A stretch of DNA of 64,000 nt from DATLGB01 sp963724135. Lineage in GTDB: Bacteria > Actinomycetota > Thermoleophilia > Solirubrobacterales > Solirubrobacteraceae. The position numbers were made by a program, and so were the translations under genes. Each line of letters starts with the position of its first letter. The first letter of the stretch is position 1. The notes below the pieces were generated by a model that was not told where the DNA came from, did not search any database, and saw nothing but the letters and a program-made list of their open reading frames with translations. The DNA lies in assembly GCA_963724135.1 (NCBI GenBank), contig CAVRTA010000001.1, forward strand, positions 62,001 to 126,000, given 5' to 3'. Positions 1-7,799 of this stretch are shown here, piece after piece.

Positions 1-111
1 CGGGATCGGGCGAAGCCCGAGTTCTGGGCCAACCAGCGGCCGCTGATCGCGGGGGGCGGGGTGCTGGTGCTGATCGTGCTCGTGCTCGTGATCGTCGCCA
101 TCGCGGGCTGA
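1..111 (+). CDS. C-terminal end of a membrane-anchored protein (partial)
   Basis: Frame 1 is open from the window edge to a TGA at 109-111. It encodes about 36 residues: a short polar stretch (KPEFWANQRP) followed by a hydrophobic run rich in V, L and I that ends two residues before the stop. This is a C-terminal membrane segment of a protein whose start lies outside the window. No family can be named from this fragment. Confidence 0.55.
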   Translation, partial: RDRAKPEFWANQRPLIAGGGVLVLIVLVLVIVAIAG

Positions 112-148
112 CCGCAAGATCGCGGGTCGGCGCGCGTTTTCCGGTGTC

Positions 149-1171
149 ATGACCGCGCTGCCGCGTGCCCTCGCCGTCCTGTTCGTGTTCGTCCTCGCCC
201 TGAGCGTGGCCGTCACCGCCCGTGCTCTCGACGACGCCAAGCCGTCGCCGACGTGCGGCCCGTCGAAGACCGAGTCCGCCCCCGACTCGGAGGAGCCGAA
301 CACCGGCGTCCACTCGGACGCGCTGGAGATCACCGGCGCGTTCCTCAAGCACGAGCCCGACAAGGGCGCGGAGGCGACGACCGCCAACTTCGTCCTCAAG
401 GACCTGACGCTCACGCCGCCCTCGGGCTCGACGAGCATGATGTGGACGATGAAGTTCGCCAGCGACCAGGAGCTGTTCGTGCGCGCGATCGTGGACTTCT
501 CGGGGACCGTCGTCTACGAGCACGGCGTGCTCGTGACCAATGCGGCCGGGGTCTTCCCGCGCTACGAGTACCGCGGCGACATCGCCGGCAAGATGTGGGA
601 GGGCAAGGACGGCGTGATCCAGCTCGTGATCCCGCCGGAGATCGGCGGCAAGTCCGGCACCGCGCTCAAGACATTCACGGCCGAGGCGGCCACGGGCAAG
701 ACGGTCGTGCCGACGTCAGCGCCGCCGACGCCCACGCGCGGGGTCAGCTACGTCAACGACGACCTGGCGCTGGGGTCCTGGACGGTGACGGCGTGCACCG
801 CCGGCGGACCGACCGGACCCACCGGGCCCGCGGGACCCGGCGGCACGCCGACCGGCCCGGGCACCACGACGGGGGCGCCGGCGCTTCCGGTGAAGCTCGT
901 GACCAAGAGCGCGAAGGCCAAGAAGGCCAAGAAGGGCAGGACGCTGAAGCTCAGGGTGCGCGCCTCCGAGACGATCACGAACCTCGCCATCCAGCTCCGC
1001 AACGCCAGGAAGACCTTCGGCACCGCACGGCTGGCGAGCGTCGACGGCGGCGGCACGCTGAAGCTCAAACTCAAGAAGACGCTCAAGAAGGGGCGCTACG
1101 TCATCGACATGGTCGGCGACGACGCGCAGGGCCGCCACCGCGCGACCGCCGCGAAGTTCAGGGTCAAGTAG
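149..1171 (+). CDS. Secreted protein with Gly-Pro-Thr linker and basic C-terminal domain
   Basis: The 340-residue product begins with a clear Sec signal peptide (hydrophobic run around residues 6-25, then ARALDD). A central region of about 180 residues has no motif I recognise. A low-complexity linker of G, P and T follows at about residues 220-245. The last 90 residues are rich in Lys and read like a small beta-sandwich, a style also seen at the end of the secreted protein at 16.1-18.0 kb. It is probably extracellular or surface-bound. Function unknown. It is followed at once by two repeat hairpins that separate it from the convergent hydrolase. Confidence 0.7.
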   Translation: MTALPRALAVLFVFVLALSVAVTARALDDAKPSPTCGPSKTESAPDSEEPNTGVHSDALEITGAFLKHEPDKGAEATTANFVLKDLTLTPPSGSTSMMWTMKFASDQELFVRAIVDFSGTVVYEHGVLVTNAAGVFPRYEYRGDIAGKMWEGKDGVIQLVIPPEIGGKSGTALKTFTAEAATGKTVVPTSAPPTPTRGVSYVNDDLALGSWTVTACTAGGPTGPTGPAGPGGTPTGPGTTTGAPALPVKLVTKSAKAKKAKKGRTLKLRVRASETITNLAIQLRNARKTFGTARLASVDGGGTLKLKLKKTLKKGRYVIDMVGDDAQGRHRATAAKFRVK

Positions 1172-1187
1172 CCCTCTTCAAACGACC

Positions 1188-1251
1188 GCTTCACAAAAGG
1201 GCCCGTCCCTTTTGTGAAGCTTCACAGAAGGGACGGACCCTTTTGTGAAGC
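1188..1251. repeat. Two adjacent copies of a REP-like hairpin (family A)
   Basis: 1188-1220 is a perfect 14-bp inverted repeat, GCTTCACAAAAGGG, with a 5-nt loop CCCGT. 1219-1251 is a second copy with one G:T wobble and the loop ACGGA; the two share the GC at 1219-1220. A third copy lies at 34925-34955. The pair sits between two convergent genes, and the stop codon of the hydrolase on the minus strand lies inside the second hairpin. It may act as a bidirectional terminator. Confidence 0.8.
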
Positions 1252-2166
1252 TGGGTGCGTGTGGGCGGCGTTGTCGGTGATCGCGTCGACGAGCTGCGGC
1301 CAGACGCCGGGCGGCAGGTCGTGGCCCATCCCGTCGATCTCGATCAGGCGCGAGCCGGGGACGGCCTTGGCGACCGCCCGCCCGCCGGAGATGCGCACGA
1401 GCTTGTCGGCCTTGCCGTGAATGACCGTGGTCGGGACGCGCAGGCGGCGCAGGCCCGGCCCGCGGCGCGGGCTGGCGATCACCGCCATCAGCTGGCGGCC
1501 GGCGCCGGCCGAACTGACGCCGCGGTCGTAGGCGACCCGCGCGCGCTCGCGCACGGCCTCGCGGTCGGCGGGGAACCCGGGTGACCCGATCATCTTGTAG
1601 AGCTTGGCGACGTAGTCCGCGTAGGCCTCGCGCTCCCTGGGCGCCTGGCCGAGCAGCACCGGGTAGGCCTGGAGCGCAGGCTGGCCCTTCAACCGCCCAC
1701 CCTCGTTCGACATGATCACGACCAGCGAGAGGACGCGCTCGGGGTACTCGATCGCCATCGTCTGGGCGATCATCCCGCCCATCGACGCGCCGACGACGTG
1801 GGCGCGCTCGACGCCGAGGAAGTCGAGCAGGCCGATCGCGTCGTCGGCCATGTCCGCGAGCGTGTAGGCAGCGGCGCGCTTGTCGCGCATCACGATCTGG
1901 CGCGTGGTCGGCGGCTTGGCGTCGACCTTGGTCGAGCGCCCGACATCGCGGTTGTCGAAGCGCACGACGTGGAAACCGCGCTCGACCAGCAGCGCGCAGA
2001 AGCGCTCGTCCCACGCGAGCATCTGCGTCGCGAGCCCCATGACGAGCAGGATCGTCTCGTCGTTGGGGTCGCCGAACGTCTCGTAGCAGAGCTCGATGCC
2101 CGTGTTCACCGTCGCGAACCGCTCACCTGCACTGTTCGCCCCCGAAGGGGAAGAAGGAGTGCTCAT
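1222..2166 (-). CDS. Alpha/beta hydrolase
   Basis: This 314-residue protein has the alpha/beta-hydrolase fold pattern: an early LLVMGLATQM oxyanion region, then the nucleophile elbow GASMGG (Ser nucleophile) after HVV, and a late GMGHDLP motif with the catalytic His. An acid residue is expected just before it. Substrate unknown; close relatives are annotated as lactonase/esterase-like or 3-oxoadipate enol-lactonase-like. Its ATG overlaps the stop of the upstream PLP enzyme (ATGA at 2163-2166), so the two are translationally coupled. The last dozen residues (SQKGPSLL) are encoded by the repeat hairpin and are probably not ancestral. Confidence 0.8.
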   Translation of the reverse strand: MSTPSSPSGANSAGERFATVNTGIELCYETFGDPNDETILLVMGLATQMLAWDERFCALLVERGFHVVRFDNRDVGRSTKVDAKPPTTRQIVMRDKRAAAYTLADMADDAIGLLDFLGVERAHVVGASMGGMIAQTMAIEYPERVLSLVVIMSNEGGRLKGQPALQAYPVLLGQAPREREAYADYVAKLYKMIGSPGFPADREAVRERARVAYDRGVSSAGAGRQLMAVIASPRRGPGLRRLRVPTTVIHGKADKLVRISGGRAVAKAVPGSRLIEIDGMGHDLPPGVWPQLVDAITDNAAHTHPASQKGPSLL

Positions 2167-3236
2167 GTCAGTGCCTCCAGCAGCCGGTCGAGATCAGCCT
2201 CGTCGTTCCAGGCCCCGACCGACGCGCGCACGTAGGGCGTCCCGGGGAGATCGCGGATGATGACGCCGGCGGCGCCCAGGCGCTCGGCGGTCGCCCGCGG
2301 GTCGGGGTCCTCCCACGACACCAGGGTCGTCCCCCCGCGCGGCCCGACCGTGAATCCGCGCTCCTCGAGCTCGCCGGCCAGCCGTCCCGCCAGCGTGGCG
2401 GCGCGGGCGAAGACGGCCTCCCAGCCGAACGAGCGCAGCAACCGCGTCGACTCGACCGAGGCGACGAGCAATTCGAGCGCGAGCGACTGCGTGTCGTAGA
2501 GGCGCGCGTCGGGGTGCAGCGCGGACTCCAGCCCGAGCGCTGAGTCCACGAACGCCCGATAGGGCGGGCCGCTCGGGCGCACGCGCGCGGCGAACCCCGG
2601 TTCGAGCCACAGCATGCCCGTGCCGTCGGCGCCGCACAGCCACTTCTGGCCGGCGCCGGCGTAGGCGACGCATCCCAGGGCGGCGAGGTCGACGGGCACG
2701 GCGCCGACGCCCTGTGCGCCGTCGAGCACGAGCGGGACGCCGGTCTCGCCCAGACCGGGGTCGGCGAACGCGCCGGTCGACCAGCCGACGTGCGAGCAGG
2801 CCACGACCGTCGTCGCCGCCGTGACGTGGTCGGCCAGCGTCGCCAGCGGCCCGGTGCGGATCGTCGCGCCTGCCGCGCGCGCGACCATCAGCGGGCCCTG
2901 GAGCCCCGGGTGCTCGCGCTCGGCGGTGAGGATCTCGTCGCCGGGCCCGAGCGCGAGCCCGGCGAACACGCGTGCGAGGCCCTCGCTCGTGGAGGTGGTC
3001 AGCGCCACCTGCTCGATCGGCGCCCCGAGCAGCCCGGCATAGAGGGCGCGGAGCTCGTCGGCGGCATCGAAGCGCGCGTGGAAGTGCGCCTCGCGGCGGC
3101 CCGCCGTGAGCGCCTGCTCCAGGGCCGCCACCGCCGCATCGACCGCCACCTGCGGGAGCGGGCCATCCGATCCCGCGTTGAGATAGGCCGCGCGCTCGCA
3201 GACCGGAAACGCGGCGCGCAGCGCGGCGGCGTCCAT
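2163..3236 (-). CDS. Class V aminotransferase-fold PLP enzyme (cysteine desulfurase-like)
   Basis: This 357-residue protein starts at the ATG at 3234-3236 (MDAAALRAAFPVCERAAYLN). It follows the class V aminotransferase/NifS pattern: AYLNAGSDGPLP near the N-terminus, a TTSTSEGL phosphate-binding stretch, LDGAQGVGAVPVD (PLP-binding Asp and Gln), and AGAGQKWLCG, where the Lys is the Schiff-base residue. No desulfurase active-site Cys loop is evident, so the substrate is open (isopenicillin-N-epimerase-like or kynureninase-like enzymes are similar). The open frame continues far upstream, antisense to thrS, which is a shadow. It is divergent from thrS with a 27-bp gap. Confidence 0.75.
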   Translation of the reverse strand: MDAAALRAAFPVCERAAYLNAGSDGPLPQVAVDAAVAALEQALTAGRREAHFHARFDAADELRALYAGLLGAPIEQVALTTSTSEGLARVFAGLALGPGDEILTAEREHPGLQGPLMVARAAGATIRTGPLATLADHVTAATTVVACSHVGWSTGAFADPGLGETGVPLVLDGAQGVGAVPVDLAALGCVAYAGAGQKWLCGADGTGMLWLEPGFAARVRPSGPPYRAFVDSALGLESALHPDARLYDTQSLALELLVASVESTRLLRSFGWEAVFARAATLAGRLAGELEERGFTVGPRGGTTLVSWEDPDPRATAERLGAAGVIIRDLPGTPYVRASVGAWNDEADLDRLLEALT

Positions 3237-3263
3237 CCGCACAACACTACGATCCGGCGCCGG

Positions 3264-5171
3264 ATGCAGGTCACCCTCCCCGACGGATCCGAGCGGCAGC
3301 TGCCCGACGGCGCCACGGGCGCGGATCTCGCCGCCGACATCGGGCCCGGCCTGGCTCGCGCGGCGCTCGCGGTGTCCGTCGACGGCGAGCTGCGCGACCT
3401 CGCCCGCCCGCTCCCCGACGGCGCGACCGTCGCCGTCGTGACCGACCGGTCGCCGGAGTCCCTGGAGCTCGTCCGGCACGACACCGCGCACGTGCTCGCC
3501 GCCGCGGTGATGGACCTCTACCCGGGGGTGAGGATCTCCATCGGCCCGCCGATCGAGAACGGCTTCTACTACGACTTCGAGTTCCCCGAGGGGGTCTCGA
3601 TCTCGGAGGCCGATCTTCCCGCCATCGAGGCCAGGATGGCCGAGCACATCGCCGCCGACGAGCAGTTCGTGCGCGAGGACGTGTCGTCGGCCCAGGCGCT
3701 CGAGCGCTTCAGGACGCAGGACCAGCCGTACAAGGTCGAGCTGATCGAGGACCTCGGCGAGGACTCGGTCAGCCTCTACACCAACGGCCCCTTCACCGAC
3801 CTCTGCCGCGGGCCGCACGCGCCGTCGACCAAGCGGATCAAGGCGTTCAAGCTGCTGTCGACCGCCGGCGCCTACTGGCGCGGCGATTCCGACAACACGA
3901 TGCTGACGCGGATCTACGGGACGGCGTTCCATTCCAGGAAGGAGCTCGATGAGCACCTCGAGCGCCTCGAGCAGGCGCGCGCGCGCGATCACCGCCGGCT
4001 CGGCCCGCAGCTCGGGCTGTTCATGTTCTCCGAGCTCAGTCCCGGCAGCGCGTTCTGGCTGCCCAAGGGCACCCAGCTCTACAACACGCTGGTGGCCCGC
4101 TCGCGCGAGATGACGCGCGCGCGCGGCTACAGCGAGGTCAAGACGCCGCTGCTGTACGACTCGCGGCTGTGGGAGACCTCGGGCCACTGGGGCAAGTACC
4201 GCGAGAACATGTTCACGACGGACTACGAGGACCAGTCGATGGGCCTCAAGCCGATGAACTGCCCCGGCCACTGCCACCTGTTCTCGCTGCAGAAGTTCTC
4301 CTACCGCGACCTGCCCGTCCGCTACTCCGAGCCGGGCCTGCTGCACCGCCGCGAGCCGAGCGGCACGCTGCACGGCCTGCTGCGCGTACGCCACTTCATC
4401 CAGGACGACGCGCACATCTTCTGCACCCCGGAGCAGGTCGAGCAGGAGGTGCTCGGCTGCCTCGAGTTCGCCTTCGACTGGTACCGGCAGTTCGGCTTCG
4501 AGGTGCGCGTCGAGCTGTCCACCCGCCCGGAGAACCGGCTCGGGTCGGACGAGTTCTGGGACGAGACGGAGGCGACGCTCGCGCGTGTGCTCGAGAACGC
4601 CGGCCTCGACCACCGGGTGGCGGAGGGCGAGGGCGCCTTCTACGCGCCGAAGATCGACATCCACGCCACCGACTCGCTCGGCCGCTCGTGGCAGCTGGGG
4701 ACGGTCCAGCTCGACTACAACCTGCCGTCGCGCTTCGGCCTCACGTACACGGGGGCCGACAACGCCGAACACCCCCCGGTGATGATCCACCGCGCGCTGC
4801 TCGGGACCTTCGAGCGCTTCCTCGGGATCCTGATCGAGGACACCGCGGGCGAGCTCCCGATCTGGCTGGCGCCGGTCCAGGCCGCGATCCTGCCTGTGGC
4901 CGACCGCCACGTCGAGCACGCCGAGGCGCTCTCGCGGGAGATGGCCGACGCGGACATCCGCGTCGAGGTGGACGGGCGCGCGGAGTCGGTCGGACGCAAG
5001 ATCCGCGAGGCCGAGCTGCAGAAGATCCCGTTCATGATCGTGGTCGGCGACAAGGAGGCCGAGGGCGGCGATCTGGTGCTGCGCCGCCATGGCGAGGACG
5101 AGACCGCCCAGTACACGCGCGAACAGGCGATCAAGGAGATCGTGGCCGCAGCGGGAATCGAGACCCCATGA
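3264..5171 (+). CDS. thrS: Threonyl-tRNA synthetase
   Basis: This 635-residue class II synthetase charges tRNA-Thr. The N-terminus (MQVTLPDGSERQLPDG) is a TGS domain, followed by the SAD editing domain, the catalytic core and the anticodon-binding domain. Visible landmarks are MNCPGHCHLF (zinc-site Cys), the motif 2 region RREPSGTLHGLLRVRHF, and MIHRALLGTFERF (zinc-site His, motif 3). The length is normal. The start is set by the conserved TGS N-terminus; a TACGAT box 10 nt upstream and no ribosome-binding site suggest a near-leaderless mRNA. The stop overlaps the next ATG. Confidence 0.97.
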   Translation: MQVTLPDGSERQLPDGATGADLAADIGPGLARAALAVSVDGELRDLARPLPDGATVAVVTDRSPESLELVRHDTAHVLAAAVMDLYPGVRISIGPPIENGFYYDFEFPEGVSISEADLPAIEARMAEHIAADEQFVREDVSSAQALERFRTQDQPYKVELIEDLGEDSVSLYTNGPFTDLCRGPHAPSTKRIKAFKLLSTAGAYWRGDSDNTMLTRIYGTAFHSRKELDEHLERLEQARARDHRRLGPQLGLFMFSELSPGSAFWLPKGTQLYNTLVARSREMTRARGYSEVKTPLLYDSRLWETSGHWGKYRENMFTTDYEDQSMGLKPMNCPGHCHLFSLQKFSYRDLPVRYSEPGLLHRREPSGTLHGLLRVRHFIQDDAHIFCTPEQVEQEVLGCLEFAFDWYRQFGFEVRVELSTRPENRLGSDEFWDETEATLARVLENAGLDHRVAEGEGAFYAPKIDIHATDSLGRSWQLGTVQLDYNLPSRFGLTYTGADNAEHPPVMIHRALLGTFERFLGILIEDTAGELPIWLAPVQAAILPVADRHVEHAEALSREMADADIRVEVDGRAESVGRKIREAELQKIPFMIVVGDKEAEGGDLVLRRHGEDETAQYTREQAIKEIVAAAGIETP

Positions 5172-5497
5172 TCGACGGGGTCGCAGTCGTCTGGCTGCCG
5201 GTGGCGGGCGTCGACCGCGCGCTCGAGTTCTACGCCGGGACGCTCGGGCTCGACATCGACCACCAGGAGGACCACTGGGCGATGGTCGTCGCCGGAGCGG
5301 TCCGCATCGGGCTGACCGAGGAGCTCGAACACGGCGACGGCGGCGCGGTGGTCGCGTTCGGGTGCGACGACATCGAGGAGAGCGCGGCCGAGCTGGGGAT
5401 CGAGATCGGCGAGGTCACCGAGCAGGACTGGGGCCGCGCCGCGAGCTTCCACGACCCCGACGGCAACGAGCTCCAGCTCTACGAATCGGCCGAGTAG
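5168..5497 (+). CDS. VOC (glyoxalase/bleomycin-resistance fold) protein
   Basis: This 109-residue single VOC domain has the ordered signatures VDRALEFYAGTLGL near the start and FHDPDGNELQLYE at the end, typical of glyoxalase/dioxygenase superfamily members. The final Glu is a likely metal ligand. Substrate unknown. It is coupled to thrS through an ATGA overlap at 5168-5171. Its 3' end overlaps the convergent thioesterase gene by 19 bp. Confidence 0.85.
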   Translation: MIDGVAVVWLPVAGVDRALEFYAGTLGLDIDHQEDHWAMVVAGAVRIGLTEELEHGDGGAVVAFGCDDIEESAAELGIEIGEVTEQDWGRAASFHDPDGNELQLYESAE

Positions 5498-5892
5498 GGC
5501 GCCAGCCCGGCGCGGATGAAGTCGGGCATCGCGACCGGCCGCCACGTCTCGGTGGAGACGACGACGTGGCGCAGCTCGCCCTCGATCAGCAGATCCTCGC
5601 CGCGCACGACGCGCATGCCGGTGGTGATGCTCGAGTTGCCGAGGCTGACGATCTGCATCGCGATCGCGAGCTCGTCGTCGAAGCGCGCCGGCGCCCTGAA
5701 CCGCAGCCGCGCCTCGCCGACCACGGCGTCATAGCCGCGCTCGCCCATCTCCGTCCACGGCCCGACCGCCGCGCGCCACAGCTCGGTGAAGGCGACGTCG
5801 AAGTACAGGAGGTAGTTGGCGTTGAAGACGATCCCCTGCGGGTCGCACTCCCCGTAGCGGACCCTGAGCAAATGTTGGAACTCTCGTGGCAT
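5479..5892 (-). CDS. Acyl-CoA thioesterase, YbgC/FadM (4HBT hotdog) family
   Basis: This 137-residue hotdog-fold protein begins MPREFQHLLRVRYGECDP. RYGECDPQGIVFNANYLLYF is the YbgC/4HBT active-site signature with its catalytic Asp. It probably hydrolyses acyl-CoA thioesters in the cytoplasm. An in-frame ATG at 5937 would add 15 residues, but the alignment-like start is the ATG at 5890-5892. The longer version would run into the likely infC promoter. Confidence 0.85.
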   Translation of the reverse strand: MPREFQHLLRVRYGECDPQGIVFNANYLLYFDVAFTELWRAAVGPWTEMGERGYDAVVGEARLRFRAPARFDDELAIAMQIVSLGNSSITTGMRVVRGEDLLIEGELRHVVVSTETWRPVAMPDFIRAGLAPYSADS

Positions 5893-5907
5893 GCCGGACG
5901 GGCGGGT

Positions 5908-5959
5908 TATACTCGCGTGCGTTGCATACGCGTTCACCTTCAGCGGCTTGAGAAGCCGC
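5908..5959 (+). promoter_or_regulatory. infC promoter -10 box and leader hairpin
   Basis: TATACT at 5908-5913 is a near-consensus -10 hexamer. No convincing -35 is seen at the right spacing. Downstream, 5943-5959 forms a perfect 7-bp stem (GCGGCTT, loop GAG, AAGCCGC) in the expected 5' leader, 12 nt before the infC start. This may contribute to IF3 or ribosomal-protein autoregulation, which is inferred only. Confidence 0.5.
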
Positions 5960-5970
5960 CAACACAGCTA

Positions 5971-6879
5971 GTGCCGGTCCCTCGCAGGTTCGACCGGTCA
6001 CTCCCGGAGCGCGACTCGACTCGAATCAACGAGCGCATCAGGGTCTCGGAGGTCCGTGTGATCGGACCCGACGGCGACCAGGTGGGCATCATGAAGACGG
6101 CCGAGGCGCTCCGCTTCGCACAGGACCGCGATCTCGACCTCGTCGAGGTGGCGCCCGAATCCAAGCCGCCGGTCTGCCGGGTGCTCGACTACTCGAAGTA
6201 CAAGTACGAGCAGGCGCAGCGTGCGAAGGCCGCGCGCAAGCACCAGCAGCAGATCACGATCCGCGAGATCAAGTTCCGGCCCAAGATCGCCGAGCACGAC
6301 TACGCGACCAAGAAGGGCCACGTCGAGCGCTTCCTCCGGGCGCGCGACAAGGTCAAGGTGACGATCATGTTCCGTGGCCGCGAGGTCGCGCACCCCGAGC
6401 TCGGCGAACGCATCCTCGAGCGGCTCGCCGGCGAGCTGGCCGAGATCGGCCAGATCGAGCAGCGGCCGGCCCAGGACGGGCGCAACATGACGATGATCCT
6501 CGGCCCGACGCGCGACGGCGCCACGCCCGTGGCGCGCGCTCCCGAGCCCGAACCGGCCAAGCAGTCGACCGAGGAGCAGGCCGCCCTGCGGCGCCCGGTG
6601 CTGCGCGAGACGAGCGAGCGCTCCGAGGAGGAGGCCAAGGAGGCCCGGCGCGAGGTCCCGGTACGGGAAACGCCCGCGCCGGCGGCCACGGGGCCGGTCG
6701 AGTCGGCGCAGCCGTCCGATCGCGCCAAGAAGCTCGCCGAGATTCGCGCGCGCCGCGCCGCCGAGCGCGGCGAGGAGCCGCCCAAGCCGGCGGCCAAGCC
6801 GGCGGCCAAGCCGGCGGCCAAGCCGAAAGCCAAGGCGAAGCCCAAGGCCAAGGCCAAGCCGAAGGCCAAGGCCTCCTAG
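5971..6879 (+). CDS. infC: Translation initiation factor IF-3 with long basic C-terminal tail
   Basis: IF3 binds the 30S subunit and controls start-codon selection. The core is complete: RINERIRVSEVRVIGPDG near the start, then the linker and the C-domain ending about residue 180 (MTMILGPTRD). The predicted start is GTG at 5971; no ATG is available, and non-ATG starts are known for infC. The 302-residue length is unusual: about 120 extra residues form an acidic/basic low-complexity tail ending in AAKPAAKPAAKPKAKAKPK repeats. The gene heads infC-rpmI-rplT. Confidence 0.95.
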   Translation: MPVPRRFDRSLPERDSTRINERIRVSEVRVIGPDGDQVGIMKTAEALRFAQDRDLDLVEVAPESKPPVCRVLDYSKYKYEQAQRAKAARKHQQQITIREIKFRPKIAEHDYATKKGHVERFLRARDKVKVTIMFRGREVAHPELGERILERLAGELAEIGQIEQRPAQDGRNMTMILGPTRDGATPVARAPEPEPAKQSTEEQAALRRPVLRETSERSEEEAKEARREVPVRETPAPAATGPVESAQPSDRAKKLAEIRARRAAERGEEPPKPAAKPAAKPAAKPKAKAKPKAKAKPKAKAS

Positions 6880-7161
6880 GTGTAGTTCCTGGGCACGTTG
6901 TTCGGAGCCCTGCGTCGGCCGCGGCGCGCGCAGCTCGCCAGCTCTGCAGTCGTCAGACCGCGACCGACAGCGCGGTAACGGCGCCGGTCGGACCGAGCTT
7001 GGTCTGTCTTACACCCACTGGATGTAATAGGCGCCACGGTCGACCGCCGGAGCGCCCGCACCCCTCGCCTTGACCGGCGCCGTCGGACACGGCCACGGTG
7101 ATCGCCAGGCAAGCGCTGAACGCGCACCCGCCCGAACAACGTGCCTGGGTCTTACACCTAG
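6876..7161 (+). other. Structured infC-rpmI intergenic region bounded by a 30-bp inverted repeat
   Basis: No gene is visible here. The arms are 6876-6905 and 7132-7161: CTAGGTGTA and GGCACGTTGTTCGG match perfectly as inverted repeats, with a 7-nt unpaired block between them. The left arm includes the infC stop codon. The interior contains further complementary segments, for example CAGACC pairing with GGTCTG around the nested CCGAC/GTCGG. The whole could fold into a multi-helix RNA closed by the outer stem. This suits a ribosomal-protein (L20/L35) autoregulatory leader, or an inserted mobile hairpin element. The TCTTACACC word occurs twice. Confidence 0.5.
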
Positions 7162-7184
7162 CCCGCTACCCTTCCGTCCTCGCG

Positions 7185-7388
7185 ATGCCGAAGATGAAGT
7201 CGCATAGCGGCGCCTCCAAGCGCTTCAAGAAGACGGGCACGGGCAAGCTCAAGTCGCGCCCGGCGTTCTCGAGCCACATCCTCGAGAAGAAGTCGCCGAA
7301 GAAGAAGCGCGCCCTGGGGCTCGAGAAGACCGTCGCGAAGTCGGATGCGAGGACCGTGCGCAAGCTGCTCGAGGGGAGCGGCAAGTGA
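7185..7388 (+). CDS. rpmI: 50S ribosomal protein L35
   Basis: This 67-residue basic protein has the family pattern MPKMKSHSGASKRFKKTGTG and KSPKKKRAL. It is a 23S rRNA-binding component of the large subunit. The start is fixed by the conserved MPKMK. It overlaps rplT by GTGA (7385-7388), so L35 and L20 are translationally coupled as in other bacteria. Confidence 0.96.
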   Translation: MPKMKSHSGASKRFKKTGTGKLKSRPAFSSHILEKKSPKKKRALGLEKTVAKSDARTVRKLLEGSGK

Positions 7389-7747
7389 CCCGCGTCAAGC
7401 GCTCCGTCCACGCGCGCAAGAAGCGCCGCGCGACGCTCGAGCGGACGAAGGGCTTCCGCGGCGAGGCGAACTCGAACTACAAGCGCGCGAAGGAAGCCCT
7501 GATGAAGGCGGACTCCTACGCGTACCGGGACCGCCGCAATCGCAAGCGCGACTTCCGTCGCCTGTGGATCACCCGCATCAACGCCGCCGCGCGCCAGAAC
7601 GGGATGTCGTACTCGGAGTTCATGCACGGCCTCAAGCTCGCCGGCGTGGAGATCGACCGCAAGATCCTCGCGGACATCGCCGTCCGCGACGCCGACACCT
7701 TCCGCCGATTTGCCGAGACCGCCCGCGAGGCGGTGGCGTCGGCCTGA
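7385..7747 (+). CDS. rplT: 50S ribosomal protein L20
   Basis: This 120-residue protein has the L20 hallmarks TRVKRSVHARKKRR, YAYRDRRNRKRDFRRLWI and MSYSEFMHGLK. It binds 23S rRNA early in 50S assembly and in many bacteria represses its own operon. It starts with GTG at 7385 and is followed by an intrinsic terminator 26 bp after the stop. Confidence 0.97.
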   Translation: MTRVKRSVHARKKRRATLERTKGFRGEANSNYKRAKEALMKADSYAYRDRRNRKRDFRRLWITRINAAARQNGMSYSEFMHGLKLAGVEIDRKILADIAVRDADTFRRFAETAREAVASA

Positions 7748-7773
7748 GGCCGGACTCCACCACAGGCTTCCCG

Positions 7774-7799
7774 GGCGCCTCGTCGAAGGCGCCTTTTTT
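7774..7799 (+). terminator. Intrinsic terminator of infC-rpmI-rplT
   Basis: GGCGCCT (7774-7780), loop CGTCGA, AGGCGCC (7787-7793) is followed by six T residues at 7794-7799. It is a textbook Rho-independent terminator. The next gene's ATG begins at 7800, directly after the T-tract. Confidence 0.9.

Noticed and set aside
2163..5090. Very long minus-strand open frame antisense to thrS
   Set aside because: Only its last 357 codons (from 3236) form a real PLP enzyme; the rest is a high-GC shadow of thrS with no family features.
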